The translations under genes were made by a program, and so were the position numbers. A stretch of 64,000 nt of DNA from Neoceratodus forsteri (taxonomy: Eukaryota; Chordata; Ceratodontiformes; Ceratodontidae), in the NCBI GenBank assembly GCA_016271365.2, contig CM057456.1:610891501-610955500 (forward strand). Reading direction: 5' to 3'. The notes beneath the pieces were generated by a model that was not told where the DNA came from, ran no database searches, and saw only the letters and a list, made by a program, of their open reading frames with translations. Position 1 is the first letter of the stretch. Each line of letters starts with the position of its first letter. Positions 53,377 through 63,330 of this stretch are shown here, piece after piece.

Positions 53377-56070
53377 TCAGCAGATCTGAGCGCAGTGGTT
53401 TGGAATCGCAGGAAGAAGGAGCTTCGCCAGTGTAGCAGGCTGACTTTGTCTCAGTATAGAATCATTTAGGCAGGCCAGGAAGTAGCTCCTGATGGCCGAG
53501 GGGGAGAGCCACCCAAGGTCCTCATATAGCTGGCAGTGATGAAGTCGTGGGGATTGTGAGGCGTATCGGCATATGTTATTGTATGTAACATCCCATTTGT
53601 GCAGTGCAGATTTGTGGGCAGAGGTAAGTATAGGCGCACAGTAGGTAAGCGTTGGTAGCAGGATCCCCCTGGCTATGGCAAGTTTAGCAGAGGAGGTAAG
53701 CATATAGCTAGTTCTGTAGGCTGCCCCTAACTTGCAGTTAACGTTTTTGCAAGTGGCTTGGATATGAAGGTTTAAGTAAAGCGATTGATCTAGTAGGATG
53801 CCCAAGTAGCGAAAGGAGGCAACTATCTGCAGAGGATTTCCATTTAAATCAAGGATGCTCAGGGGAGTGGAACACCTTCGGATCTTTTGAGTGGTGCCGA
53901 GTAGCATGGCATTGGTTTTGGAGGAATTCAGAATGAGGCGGTGGGAGTTTAACCAATTCTGGACACTGGAGTAGGCTCTATTAAGCGTAGCTGTTAATTT
54001 GCTCTACATTGGGTGAGCTGGCATAGATAACTAAGTCGTCTGCGTAGAGGAGCGAGGAACAGGCAGGTATTTCGTCTGGGAGGTTATTGATGAATAGAGT
54101 GAATAGAAGAGGACCCAGAATGGAGCCTTGGGGCACTCCAATGTTTGTTACCACAGTGGAGGAGATGGCTGAGTTGAATTTAACAGCCTGGGGCCTACAG
54201 GGGAGGAGCAGCCTATTTTCCTTAGGGAGGATAGGAGCAGGGGGTGGTCAACTAGGTCAAATGCCTTGGTTAGGTCTATAAAGACAGCCCCTGTGAGCGT
54301 TCCTTGATCCATACCAGTGAGGATGTCAGTGGTGATTTTGGCTAGAGCCGTCGCAGTACTGTGGTTTTTTCTGAACCCATGTTGTGCATCATTGAGCTGC
54401 TTGCTAGTTTCGAGGAATTCCTGGATCTGTATGGCAACCAGTTTTTCAAGGATTTTGCTGAGTGGGGATAGTATTGCAATAGGCCTGTGATTAGAGATAT
54501 CTTTTTTGTTCCCTTTTTTGAAGATAGGGGAGATCCTGGCCATTTTCCATAGTTCTGGGACTGCACTGCTGGTGAGGGACAAGGTGAAAATTCTTGCTAG
54601 TGGTTTAGAGATAAAGTGCGAGCTAGTTTTAAAAGGCGAGGTCAGTTGGTCAGAGCCAGGACTGGTGTATTCCGATAATTTTTTAGATGATTCAGAACCT
54701 GAGAGCTGGTAATAGCTTTGAAATAGAGGAGGTATGATATAGGTTTTGAGTCACTTGCGAAGGTGGCAGAGTCAGTAAGAGGCACAGTGTCAGCAGTGGA
54801 GGCAGCTGGTGGCAGAGCGCTGGTGTAGGGGGAGAGGTCAGAGAACATGCTATTGAAAGTGTTTGCTATGGTGATGGGGTTATTGCAATGGAAGCCACCT
54901 ATTTCCATGTCAGATGGTGTAACTGATTGAGGTGTCCCAGGAATGTTTTTATGGGCCCTAAATTACGGGGTCATGGGCTGAGTTCTTTAGCAGGTTCTGA
55001 TAGTACGCACTTTTGCCAGCCTTTATGTTCTTCCTGCAAGAATTTCTTTCTTGCCTGTAGTTTGCATAGTCCCTAGTCAGTTGAGAGCTTTTGTAGGTTT
55101 TCCAGAGCTTGTCCCTGTATCTTAGTTGTTTTAGAAGATCTTTATGTAGCCATCTAGTTTGTTTTCCCTGACTCTCACGCTGGTTTTGGAGCATGCTTGT
55201 TTTGTACAGGAGAAAATGCTGTAGAAATGTGTTCAGGGCCTCTACATTCCCCGCACGGTATATATCCGACCAGTCAATGCTTGAGGTGTCCCGGAGGAAG
55301 GAGTCTGTGTCCATGTTTGCAAAATTGTGAAAGGTGACCTGCCGAGGTGGGGGGTGGCTGCCCCATGCGGCCACTGGCAGTAGATAGGGGAGTGATCAGT
55401 GATGGTATCTGCCAAGATCCCAGAGCAAGACATATGTTCAGGTCTGTTTGTCAGGATCCAGTCAATAAGCGTACCAGACTGTGGCCCAGACAGTCTAGTG
55501 TTTTCCGTGATTTGTTGATGAAAATTTAGGCCTTGCACTAGTGAAGCCAGGGAATTGTGAGAAGGAAGCCAGTTCAGGTTGACTTCACCAAGGATGATAG
55601 CTTCATTTTTGTTGATGCGTTTTAGGGTGAGCTGGAGTGCTTCCTGGAGCCCGTTTACTCCCCCAGAGGGAGGGTTATAAATACAGATTATGTGAAGTTT
55701 TTTAGAGCCGAGAGACAGGAGTGCGTGCATTGAGTCGCTCGTGGTTTGGGGGTTTGAGTCATTGATGATACTAACGTCCAGGTAAGATTTGTGGTAGAGG
55801 GCAACTCCTTCACCCCTCTTTGACCCCGGTCTCTCCCTCCGAATAAGTGAGTAGCCAGGCATGGTGCACAAGGTATCAGGGGTTCCAGGTTTCAGCCAGG
55901 TCTCCGACAGGCACAGTGTCGGATCGTGTAGACTGAGCCATGCTTCTACTTCAGGCAGGTGATTTAAGAGACTTCTGATGTTCATATGAGCATGAGAAAC
56001 CTCTTAGTTTTGCTGAGAGATCCTTTCAGGGAGCCCCACTGCTGGGCGGGCCTGGATTCAGTTCAATATC
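53377..56070 (-). pseudogene. LINE J2 ORF2: endonuclease and reverse transcriptase, decayed
   Basis: Minus strand blocks: MNIRSLLNHLPEVEAWLSL, TLCLSETWLKPGTPD, GYSLIRRERPGSKRGEGVAL, AIILGEVNLNWLP (usual DFN is EVN), GTLIDWILTNRP and ITDHSPIYCQWP (endonuclease). Then KMARISPIFKKGNK, HGFRKNHSTATALAKITTD and GAVFIDLTKAFDLVDHPLLL. The catalytic YADD part near 54030 is out of frame. C-terminal domain 53377-53907 (FRYLGILLDQSLYLNLHI, WDVTYNNICRYASQSPRL). Closely parallel to J1, but a separate copy. Confidence 0.78.
56047..56070 (-). other. 2A-like motif in LINE J2
   Basis: Minus strand DIELNPGP, 20-25 residues before the endonuclease start, at the same place as in J1. The preceding residue is Trp (TGG) where Gly is usual, and an upstream TGA shows decay. 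Confidence 0.7.
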
Positions 56071-56325
56071 CCAGAAAGTATATCAGAGGATGCTAGGTAC
56101 AAAAGCGGTGTGCTAAGGAGGTCTGGAGCATTCTTGCATCTCCTCCATTTAATTCTGAGGGAGGACAGAGCTCGATAAGTGCAGCCTTGTGGAGGAGCAG
56201 GTGTTCCCAGGAGGGTTTCGGTCTAAGGTCTGCAATCATGAGGTTGGAGAAACTGAAATCAGTGGCTGAGGGAGGGGTTCTGAGAGTCTCGGAGCGCACT
56301 GACAGAGAGACTTCTCTTGCACCAT

Positions 56326-56429
56326 ACTGGCACGCAGTGATTCAAGAACTAGAAACTTGCCTTTAATGGTCAAAGAGATAGCACACCATTTCTCATGGCA
56401 TGGATGATTCAAGAACTAGAAATGTATCT
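56326..56429 (+). pseudogene. LINE H ORF2 piece with a 66-bp tandem duplication
   Basis: YWHAVIQELETCL continues from HIFW at 51766. The sequence from 56339 (TGATTCAAGAACTAGAAAC) recurs from 56405 (TGATTCAAGAACTAGAAAT). DIRS K is inserted in the second copy; the rest of that copy appears after K at 62395. Confidence 0.6.
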
Positions 56430-56592
56430 TTCTTATCCCAGGGGTCCTTTAGCATCAGTAACTTAAAGCAGCTAGCTGACTAGGTAGTACTGCCCCAAAG
56501 GTGGGGTTTATGCCAATTAATTAGCATCAGCCAATCAGAGGAGACTTTGGGGGTGTGCTGAGGAGAGACTGCTTGAGAAGGCACTAGAATTT
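56430..56592 (+). repeat. DIRS K left ITR
   Basis: It starts TTCTTATCCCAGGGGTCC. Includes CCAATTAATTAGCATCAGCC and onward, inverse of 62265-62290. It ends near CTTGAGAAGGCACTAGAA. Confidence 0.85.
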
Positions 56593-56734
56593 TTTCTCCG
56601 CTGGCTGAACAACACTGACTCTGAGGTGTTCCACTTACTTAGCCAAGAAAACAAGTTTTCTTGAACATCTCTGGTAAATTCTTTTCAGTTTATTTTTCTT
56701 TTACTGTGCTGAGTGTATTTTACTAGTTTTATAG

Positions 56735-56945
56735 TGGTTCCCCTCGGTTCCCAGGAACCACGTTTATAGGTCGGTTCTGCGGGTTCCTCTTATATATTTC
56801 TTTAATTATTTTTATCATTTTTGTGTTTATTTTGATGCTTCCTTTTAATACTTATATCGCGGTTCCCTTTTTTCATCGGGAACCGCGATTTTAGGTAGTT
56901 TTTACCTCAGAAATAGCTGTTCCATACTGCGAGTTAACCGATTGC
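56735..56945 (+). promoter_or_regulatory. DIRS K leader with CGGTT/AACCG motifs
   Basis: CTCGGTTCCCAGGAACC, GGTCGGTTCTGCGGGTTCC and GCGGTTCCC with an inverse GGGAACCGCG lie between left ITR and gag. These are weaker than the clusters in D and E, but at the same position. Confidence 0.45.
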
Positions 56946-57002
56946 ATTCCATTACTAACAGTAGCGGAATCTTTGAATTTAAAACAGTTTCTGTTAATTG
57001 GC

Positions 57003-58810
57003 ATGTCAGAAACCCCCCAAAAAGGACTGGACCCACTGATTTAAAAAATTGCCTAAATTGCCACAGAATTGTGGCCAAAGCTGACACTCATGATCTGTGT
57101 TAAGTGTTTGGGTCCAGACCATTATTGTATACCTTGCTCTACATTTTGTTCCAGAACCATGAGAAACAGAGCAAAAAGGCTTAGAGAGATGGCTGAGGAA
57201 GAGTCCTCTGCAGTCCCAGAAAGACCCAGGCTTACTGATGAGGGGCCTTCAAAAAATTCAAATAGAGGTGCTGATGAAGCATCTACCAGCTCTAAGCCTA
57301 GAAGAGGCACTGATGAAGTGCCTTCTGGAGAAAAAAATAATAAATCAGGTGCTGATGAAGTGCCTTTAAAATTAAAAGCTTCCAAAGGGGCTGATGAAGT
57401 TCCTTCAAAAAACAAAAATAATAGGGGCATTGATGAAGTGCCTGGATCTAAAAGGAAGCCAGATTATGCCACTGATGAAGTGGCACCAAAAAAAGTGTGC
57501 AAAGAAAAATTGCCTCCTGTTACTCCCGGTATTGGCAAGGGTGATCAGGCAGGAGACAAAAAACATAAGGATAAGTCTAAGCACACACAGCCTGACAGTT
57601 TCCCTGATTTTCAGAAGGAGCAGCCCTCAGCTGAGGATATGGCTAAAGCATGGCATATGTTTCAGACCCTGCAGGGAATGGGGTCTGTCTTTTCAGCCCT
57701 GTCAAGCAAACACCCTTCTGCAGTCCCCTCTGAGGCAGGAGCCTATGGGGGTGATGATGAAGATGAGTATTTTGATGCTTCAGACAACCTTTCAGAGATT
57801 AACCCCCTGGAGCCTGATGTTTCCCCGATCCTCACTTTGGTGCCTCCCTGGATCAGGAGGAAAATTTGTCCATGCTAACTTTCCTTCAGCATATGGTGGA
57901 TACCCTTGACAATCCCTGCCAGGAGTCCAACCAGTAGGAGGAGGAAGATGACGACTACAGGGAAATGAAAAGTCTCCCTCCTCCCAAAAAGATGGTTCTC
58001 CCTATTTACAAGGCTTTCAGGAGAAACACTATGAAACTTTTACAGACCCCATCTTGCTTTCCTGGGATTGATAAAAGACTTGATAAAAAATGTCAGTTCT
58101 CTAGAGCAGACACTGACTTTTTTTCTGTCCACCCTGGTCATGAGGGAGTTGTGCAGCAAGCTGCATGTGATAAAGCTGGGGTACCTTTGTCTTCTTTACC
58201 TCCAGACAAGGACTCCAGAAAAATAGATTAGATTGAGAAGAAGACCAACACTTCTGCTTCATTGCTTCTTCGCCTGTCTTCCTTCTTTCCCTGTACAGCC
58301 AAGTATCAGAAGGCTTTATGGAATTCTGTTCTGCCATTACTCAATCAGAGTCTAAGTCCATGGTCCAGGACTTGATTGAGACTGCTAAGACTGCCTTGGA
58401 AGCAACACAGTACCAGTTCCATATGGCAGATGATAACAATGATGCTGCATCTAAGGTGATGGCCCAGCCCATATCACTCAAAAGATTTGCCTGGCTAAGG
58501 ACAACCAACCTCACACAGGACGCTCTGTAAAGCTGTAGACTTCCCCTGTGATAAAAATCTCCTGTTCGATTCCAGAACAGAGGAATACATGAAAAACGTG
58601 GACAAGTACAAATCCATTTGCCAGTGCAACACATCCAAGCAAAGGGCTACTACCTTAAAGTCTCAACCTAAGGCAGGTAGGGGTTACTTCCCCTTTCCTC
58701 ACTCTCAGTACAATTACTCTGTCTAGAGGGTACTATAGGGGAAGGGGCAGGAGAGGCCAGGGAAAAACAGCCGTCCCCCACGCCCCTGCATCTCAGTCTA
58801 AGCCCTGACT
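57003..58810 (+). pseudogene. DIRS K gag-like protein with internal peptide repeats
   Basis: Start near 57003 (MSETPQKG). A Cys module is split by a frameshift: LKNCLNCHRIVAKADTHDLC, then VKCLGPDHYCIPCSTFCS. The frame 57069-57878 has a six-fold 13-14-residue repeat with core GxDEVP. After it the gag core appears in other frames: FRRNTMKLLQ and CDKAGVPLSSLPPDKDSRKI (57965-58231), then EATQYQFHMADDNNDAASKV with LKRFAWLRTTNLTQ (58318-58530). Several stops. The C-terminus is basic, with Ser and Tyr. Confidence 0.75.
57267..57485 (+). repeat. Six 39-42-bp coding repeats in DIRS K gag
   Basis: Repeat starts at 57267, 57306, 57348, 57387, 57426 and 57468. Each encodes G/A-A/T/I-D-E-V/A-P/S-type core plus a Lys/Asn-rich linker: GADEASTS, GTDEVPSG, GADEVPLK, GADEVPSK, GIDEVPGS and ATDEVAPK. 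All spacings are multiples of three. Confidence 0.85.
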
Positions 58811-58814
58811 TCAA

Positions 58815-61283
58815 TGCCTTGGTTGACCCCCTCCACCAGTAGGAGGCAGGCTCTCCCACTACCTCCAAACGTGGACCCTTATAACATCAGACAAGTGGGT
58901 TCTGGAGGTAGTGGAAAAGGGCCTGCCTCTTCATGTTAAAAAGATGCCAGTTCTGACAGCCGGCCCACTGGCACAGCGGTTGGATTTCCACTTGCGACGC
59001 CGGCAACCCGGGTTCGGGAATGGACTCAGGGTCGTCGGAGGGCCGGCCGGGGGAGAAGGATGGAGCATCCTATGGACAGCTCTCCTTCTCCAGGGGGAGG
59101 GCGGGACAATGTCCGGGCGCAACGAGGACCCCTTGCGGAGGCCGGGAGTCACTCCTGCTACTGGCGCTTGAGATTCAGGGAGGCAGGGCGGACGCTGGCA
59201 TCATTGCATGTCCCCACCTCCGAGAAAAGCGAAAAAACAAAAGGAGTGGTGAGCCCTCTGTCTCAGTGAGCCTCCTGGGCTTGATTAGTTTATCATCGCC
59301 GCGACTCCCCAACCAGATACAAGCCCACAGCTCGGATATGGGGGTCTGATGCCGAGGCCCCACCCTCCGGGGGGGTTAGCCGGGGGTCACTGGGGAGGAA
59401 GCGGCAGTGGATGGCAGGTCGAAGTCCCAGGGCCCGTGACCAGGGCGGAAGATCGACAGAAGGGCTCGCCAAGGATAAAATAGAAAATAAAAAAAAAAAA
59501 AAGATGCCAGTTCTGAGGGGTTCTCTATTTTCAAAACCCTTAACTCCTGTAGAAAAACAACTGCTAGAACTGGAGGTCTGCAACCTCCTGGTGTCAAAGG
59601 TGGAGGAAAAGGTTCCGGCCTTACAGATAAACAAGGGCCTTTGTTCCAGGTACTTCCTCACCCAGAAAAAAAATTGGGAGTGGTGACCTATCCTACACCT
59701 CAGGTGCCTCAACAGGCACCTCCTGAAACCAAAGTTCAGAATGGTGACTTTAAAAATGGTCATTCAGTCCCTACAACAGGGAGACTGGCTAGTCTCTCTT
59801 GATTTCAGGGACGCCACTTTCACATCCTTGTAAGGCAGTCCCACAGAAAGTTTCTGAGGTTCAGGCTTCCCTCAGGGCATTACCAATTCACAGCCATGCC
59901 CTTCGGCCTAACATCTGTGCTAGGGGTGTTTACCAAATGTCTGGCTGTCGTGGTAGCACATCTCAGGAAACAAGGGGAGTCAGTGTATCCCTGCCTACAT
60001 GATTGGTTAATAGTAGAGAAACCCCCAGCTCAGGTCCAGGAGTTCCTGTCAATCACAAAAAGTACTTTGCTCTCTCTGGGTTTTCTCACAAATCTAAAGA
60101 AATCCCACTTAGACCCAACCCAGCTCCTAACATTTATAGGGGCACAGTTGGACACAGAGCAGAGCAGGGCACTTCTGCCTCCAGAGAGAATTCAGAATTT
60201 CGTAACAGTAGCAAACTCCTTCACCCTGGGCCAGCCAGGGCCGGCCAGACACTTCCTAAGATTTCTGGGACACGTGGCATCCATGAATGCAGTAGTCCCA
60301 TGGGTCAGGTATACAATGAGAGACATACAGTTTAATTTACGCTTCCACTGGTCTCAGAAGAGCAATGCTCTGTCAAAACTAATACCAGTAATGCAGACTT
60401 TTCTTCAAGCCTTGTAGTGGTGGAAGGACACTGCCAACCTGTCAGTAGGTGTCCCCTTTCAGATCTCCCCTCCTACAACAGTCATCACTACAGGTGCTTC
60501 CCTGCTAGGATGGTTGGCTCCTCTGGACAATTTCTCTGTCAGTGGTACCTGGACCCTGAAGGAGTCAAGTTTACACTTTAATCTTCTGGAACTCAGGGCC
60601 ATTTATTTGGCACCAAAGTCCTTTGCTCCTCTAATTTTAGGCCACCCATTGCAGGTCCGGATGGACAACACCAAATCCATGTTTTACATAAACAAACAGG
60701 GTGGTGTTTTACATAAACAAACACGGTGGTACAAGGTCGGGAGTCCTCTGCATAGAGGCCTTGAGGATTTGGACTGTGGCATATTCTCTAGAGGTGTCTC
60801 TTTCAGCAATTCACCTCCCCAGAAAGGACAATACCCTGGCGGATGCCCTCAGCCGCATAAGTCAGTGGTGCCTCAACAAGCAGGTGCAAGCCACAGTGTT
60901 CAGGAAATGGGGGACCCCAGAAGTAGATCTGTTTGCCTCCCCTCTCAATCACCAGCTTCCTCGCTTCTGCTGCAGGCCACCAGTTCTGGGCACTGTTCCA
61001 GCAGATACACTGGTACTAGATTGGACAGGGAAGTTCCTACATACCTTCTCTCCATTTCCTCTCATTTTCAAGGTTCTCCTGAAACTCGGGCTCCAACCAG
61101 CACTAATAATTCTGGTGGCACCAGCTTGGCCGAGACAGGTTTGGTACCCCGTCCTGTTAACACTTTCACACAGCAGACCCATTCACCTTCCCCTCAGCCG
61201 CTCACTCCTGACTCTTCCCCACTCAGGGGTGACTTACCCAGACCTGCAGTCTCTTTACCTCAAAGCTTGGCTTTTGAGGAGTA
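58815..61283 (+). pseudogene. DIRS K RT-RNase H-methyltransferase-like polyprotein, with SINE insert
   Basis: RT begins near 58840 (VGGRLSHYLQTWTLITSDKW) and is split by the SINE after VKKMPVL. It resumes at 59517 (RGSLFSKPLTPVEKQLLELE). Later: QSLQQGDWLVSLDFRDA, MPFGLTSVLGVFTK and YPCLHDWLIVE, where YLDDW is CLHDW, so one catalytic Asp is His. RNase H: ITTGASLLGWLA (first Asp is Gly), LLELRAIYLAP, RMDNTKSMFYINKQGG and LPRKDNTLADALSR. A 25-bp tandem duplication (60681-60730) shifts the frame. The methyltransferase-like tail (GTPEVDLFASPLNHQL) runs to about 61283. Confidence 0.82.
58957..59500 (+). mobile_element. tRNA-derived SINE, copy 1, in DIRS K RT
   Basis: Flanked by AAGATGCCAGTTCTGA at 58941-58956 and 59501-59516. 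The head CCACTGGCACAGCGGTTGG (box A-like) and CCCGGGTTCGGGAATGG (box B-like) is tRNA-like. The body is about 430 bp, GC-rich. The tail is A-rich (TAGAAAATAAAAAAAAA). A 16-bp duplication starting in A-rich sequence suggests L1-type endonuclease. Confidence 0.82.
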
Positions 61284-61284
61284 G

Positions 61285-61930
61285 AGTACTCTGCTTTTCA
61301 GTACTCTGAACAGGTCCTTAAGATTTTAAGGATGGCAAAAAAACCTAACACAAAGAAGACCTATGCAGCCAAATGGAAGAGATTCTGTATTTGGTGTAAG
61401 GGCAAGGGGAGTAGTCTCTTCTTTGCCACTGATTCTACCCTGTTGGACTACCTAGTTCATCTCCAGGCCTCAGGCTTGAGGCCCTCTTCACTGAAACTTC
61501 ATTTGGCTGCAGTTTTGACCTGCTTCTCAGTAGGAAGGCCTAAGTCTGTTTACTCCCGACCACTGTTTAAACAGTTCTTCAAAGGCCTATCACACCTTCA
61601 GCCTCCTGTTAGGGAACCTGTTCCCCCTTGGAGCCTAAATTTGTGCATTGCCAAGCTCATGGAGCCCCTCTTTGAGCCCATGGCCATGGCTCATCTTAAG
61701 TATGTTACCTGGAAAACCATTTTCCTGGTAGCCATGACTTCTGCAAGAAGGATTTCAGAGCTTCAAGCTGTCTGTACAGAGCCCAGCTATATTATCCCCC
61801 GCAGGGATGAGGCTGAACGCAGGATGAATAGAACGTTTTTGCCCAAGGTGGTCTCTGAGTTCCACCTTAACCAGTCTATTACCCTGCCAATGTTCTTTAC
61901 CGAAAGTCCACTCCTGGGGAACAGAAGCTT
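61285..61930 (+). pseudogene. DIRS K tyrosine recombinase, truncated before the catalytic core end
   Basis: MAKKPNTKKTYAAKWKRFC to TSARRISELQAV (first catalytic Arg) is open (61332 on). Sequence continues to LPKVVSEFHLNQSITLPMFF and TESPLLGNRSF, then runs straight into the ICR at 61931. The region with His-x-x-Arg and the Tyr nucleophile is deleted. The open frame continues into ICR sequence to 62084, but those residues are not YR. Confidence 0.85.
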
Positions 61931-62013
61931 CATGCTAAAGGACCCCTGGGGTAAGAAGAAAAAACTCACCGTAGTAATCTTCTTTCTTCCAAGGTGTCCT
62001 TTAGCATCAGTAA
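61931..62013 (+). repeat. DIRS K internal complementary region (ICR)
   Basis: The left half (CATGCTAAAGGACCCCTGGG and onward) is the inverse of 56430-56455. The right half (AAAAAACTCACCGTAGTAAT and onward) is the inverse of the right terminus at 62340-62394. Confidence 0.88.
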
Positions 62014-62207
62014 GCACCCACCCTTCCTCTCTTGACAACCTGACTACAGAAGTCTCTGCCTTTGTCTTCTACCAAATTTGTTAAGTTTCAACTTGTAACT
62101 TTGTTTTTAGCAATGTTTTTCATAGTTATTGTTAATATGCTTTTGCATAGTTTTTGATACCTGTTGGTTCATTTCTTTGGGCATGTGCCCAATTATCTTC
62201 GAAAAAG

Positions 62208-62394
62208 TTCTGGTGCCTTCTCAGGCAGTCTCTCCTCAACACCCCCCCAAAGTCTCCTCTGATTGGCTGATGCTAATTAATTAGCATAAGCCACACCTCC
62301 AGGGCAGTACTACCTACTCAGCTAGCTGCTTTAGCTTACTGATGCTAAAAGACATCTTGGAAGAAAGAAGATTACTACAGTGAGTCATTTTTTC
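62208..62394 (+). repeat. DIRS K right ITR, with 190-bp spacer before it
   Basis: Inverse of the left ITR, with an outer extension holding ATTACTACAGTGAGTCAT and ending TTTTTTC. No gene lies in the spacer 62014-62207. Confidence 0.82.
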
Positions 62395-63330
62395 TTAATG
62401 ACCAAAGAGGCATCACACCATCCCTCATTCTATTGGCCATTCCTCCATGCAGAGGTCTTTTTAAGGTCTGACACTTAAGTTACTATTAACTCTAATTCTG
62501 GCAGCAAAGAAGGCAGTAACTCGGACCTGGCTTTCTCCCACTGTCCCATCCTTAGAGGATTTGCAGAAAAATTGTTGAAGAGATTTATATTTTAGAATGA
62601 TTAACCTACTCCATCCACGACAGACTGTCTAAATTTGAAGACAGATGGTAAATGCTGGGTAATGCATCAAATCCTGATCTGCCCTGATTTAGTGCCTTAG
62701 GGTGAACCTCCCTTCTTTTCCTTTTCTTCTTCCCACCTTCTTTCACTTTCTTCAGTTTCTTTTCTTGAGCTTTCTGAGCCCCCTAGCTATGAGCTCTCCA
62801 ACTTATTTTACCTGTCTACCAGTTTCTTATTTCAAAAATAACTAGACTAGGAGCCAAGGTTTCCATATCGACTTTATTGTACATTTGTTTATTGATCATC
62901 AGATACTGTACCTAATTATATTTACATATAACAGGTGCATGGTCACTAACAGTAGGCGGTGGAGGCAAAGTCGGTCAAGCAGTTTAAAACAGCATGGGAC
63001 AGATATAGCAGTAAGTTAACAAGCGATTCCAACTTGGGGGGGGGGTAGGAAAAAACATGGGCAGACTAGATGGACCTCATGGTCCCCATCTTCCAGCACA
63101 TTCTATGTACCTATGTACCATATGCATCCAGACTAATTGCTGCAGAATGATGCCTTTAAATCGATTAGTGTAGCACTGGCTTACTTGTTGTTTTTTTTGC
63201 AGTGTATTTGTTACAGTCCTTCATGTCTTGCATATATTATGGCAAACTTCTGTATTGTAATTGCTGCATTGTAATAATTTTTTCTTTTGTTTATATTGAT
63301 AAGCTTAATAAAAACTTCAATAAAAAAAAG
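62395..63330 (+). pseudogene. LINE H ORF2 C-terminus and 3' UTR
   Basis: The first bases complete the H duplication broken by K (TTAATGACCAAAGAGGCATC). Near 62500, AAKKAVTRTWLSPTVPSLED is the typical L1/Tx1 ORF2 C-terminal block, followed by decayed residues to about 62650. The rest is AT-rich 3' UTR with AATAAA at 63307 and 63319 and a short A-run at 63323-63330. A CR1/L2-type 3' fragment lies inside. Confidence 0.6.
62930..63122 (+). mobile_element. CR1/L2-like LINE 3' fragment in H's 3' UTR
   Basis: GCAGACTAGATGGACCTCAT followed by a TTCTATGTACCTATGTACC tail is the plus-strand version of the 3' ends seen inverted at 49084 and 63956. The upstream limit is approximate. No coding part remains. 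Confidence 0.6.

Larger units (their letters stand above)
51767..56325 (-). mobile_element. LINE J2, Rex1-like, near full length, inserted in LINE H
   Basis: Minus-strand. 3' tail at 51765-51777 (TTTATTTATTTA on plus) with the TTTACCGGGTAGGTGCGCTA block shared with J1. A long 3' UTR (51778-53376) carries a tandem duplication. ORF2 runs 53377-56070 and a 2A-like motif lies near its start. H coding sequence flanks it on both sides. Confidence 0.75.
56430..62394 (+). mobile_element. DIRS retrotransposon K (lineage 2), YR-truncated, inserted in LINE H
   Basis: Left ITR 56430-56592 and right ITR 62208-62394 are inverse copies (AGAGACTGCTTGAGAAGGCA on the left, inverse at 62215). Gag, RT-RNase H-methyltransferase (split by a SINE), a truncated YR and an ICR at 61931-62013 follow in order. 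Length about 6.0 kb with the SINE. Loss of the YR catalytic half makes it non-autonomous. Confidence 0.88.
35519..63330 (+). mobile_element. LINE H, L1/Tx1-like, broken into many pieces by later insertions
   Basis: Collinear plus-strand fragments of one L1/Tx1-type ORF2 lie at 35519-36474, 42746-43198, 43611-45955, 51601-51766, 56326-56429 and 62395-62650, followed by a 3' untranslated region to about 63330 with AATAAA at 63307 and 63319. The order of domains is kept: endonuclease, RT, Cys-rich segment, C-terminus. Inserted between them are DIRS G, a hairpin insert, LINEs J0/N/J1, LINE J2 and DIRS K. That all pieces come from one copy is an inference from order and strand. Confidence 0.65.

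Noticed and set aside
57267..57485. DEVPS repeats as caspase sites
   Set aside because: The resemblance to DEVD-type sites is partial (no Asp at the fourth position) and the context is a retrotransposon gag.
58957..59030. A tRNA gene
   Set aside because: The tRNA-like heads here and at 63447 belong to SINEs: they have long bodies, A-rich tails and target duplications, and box spacing is loose.
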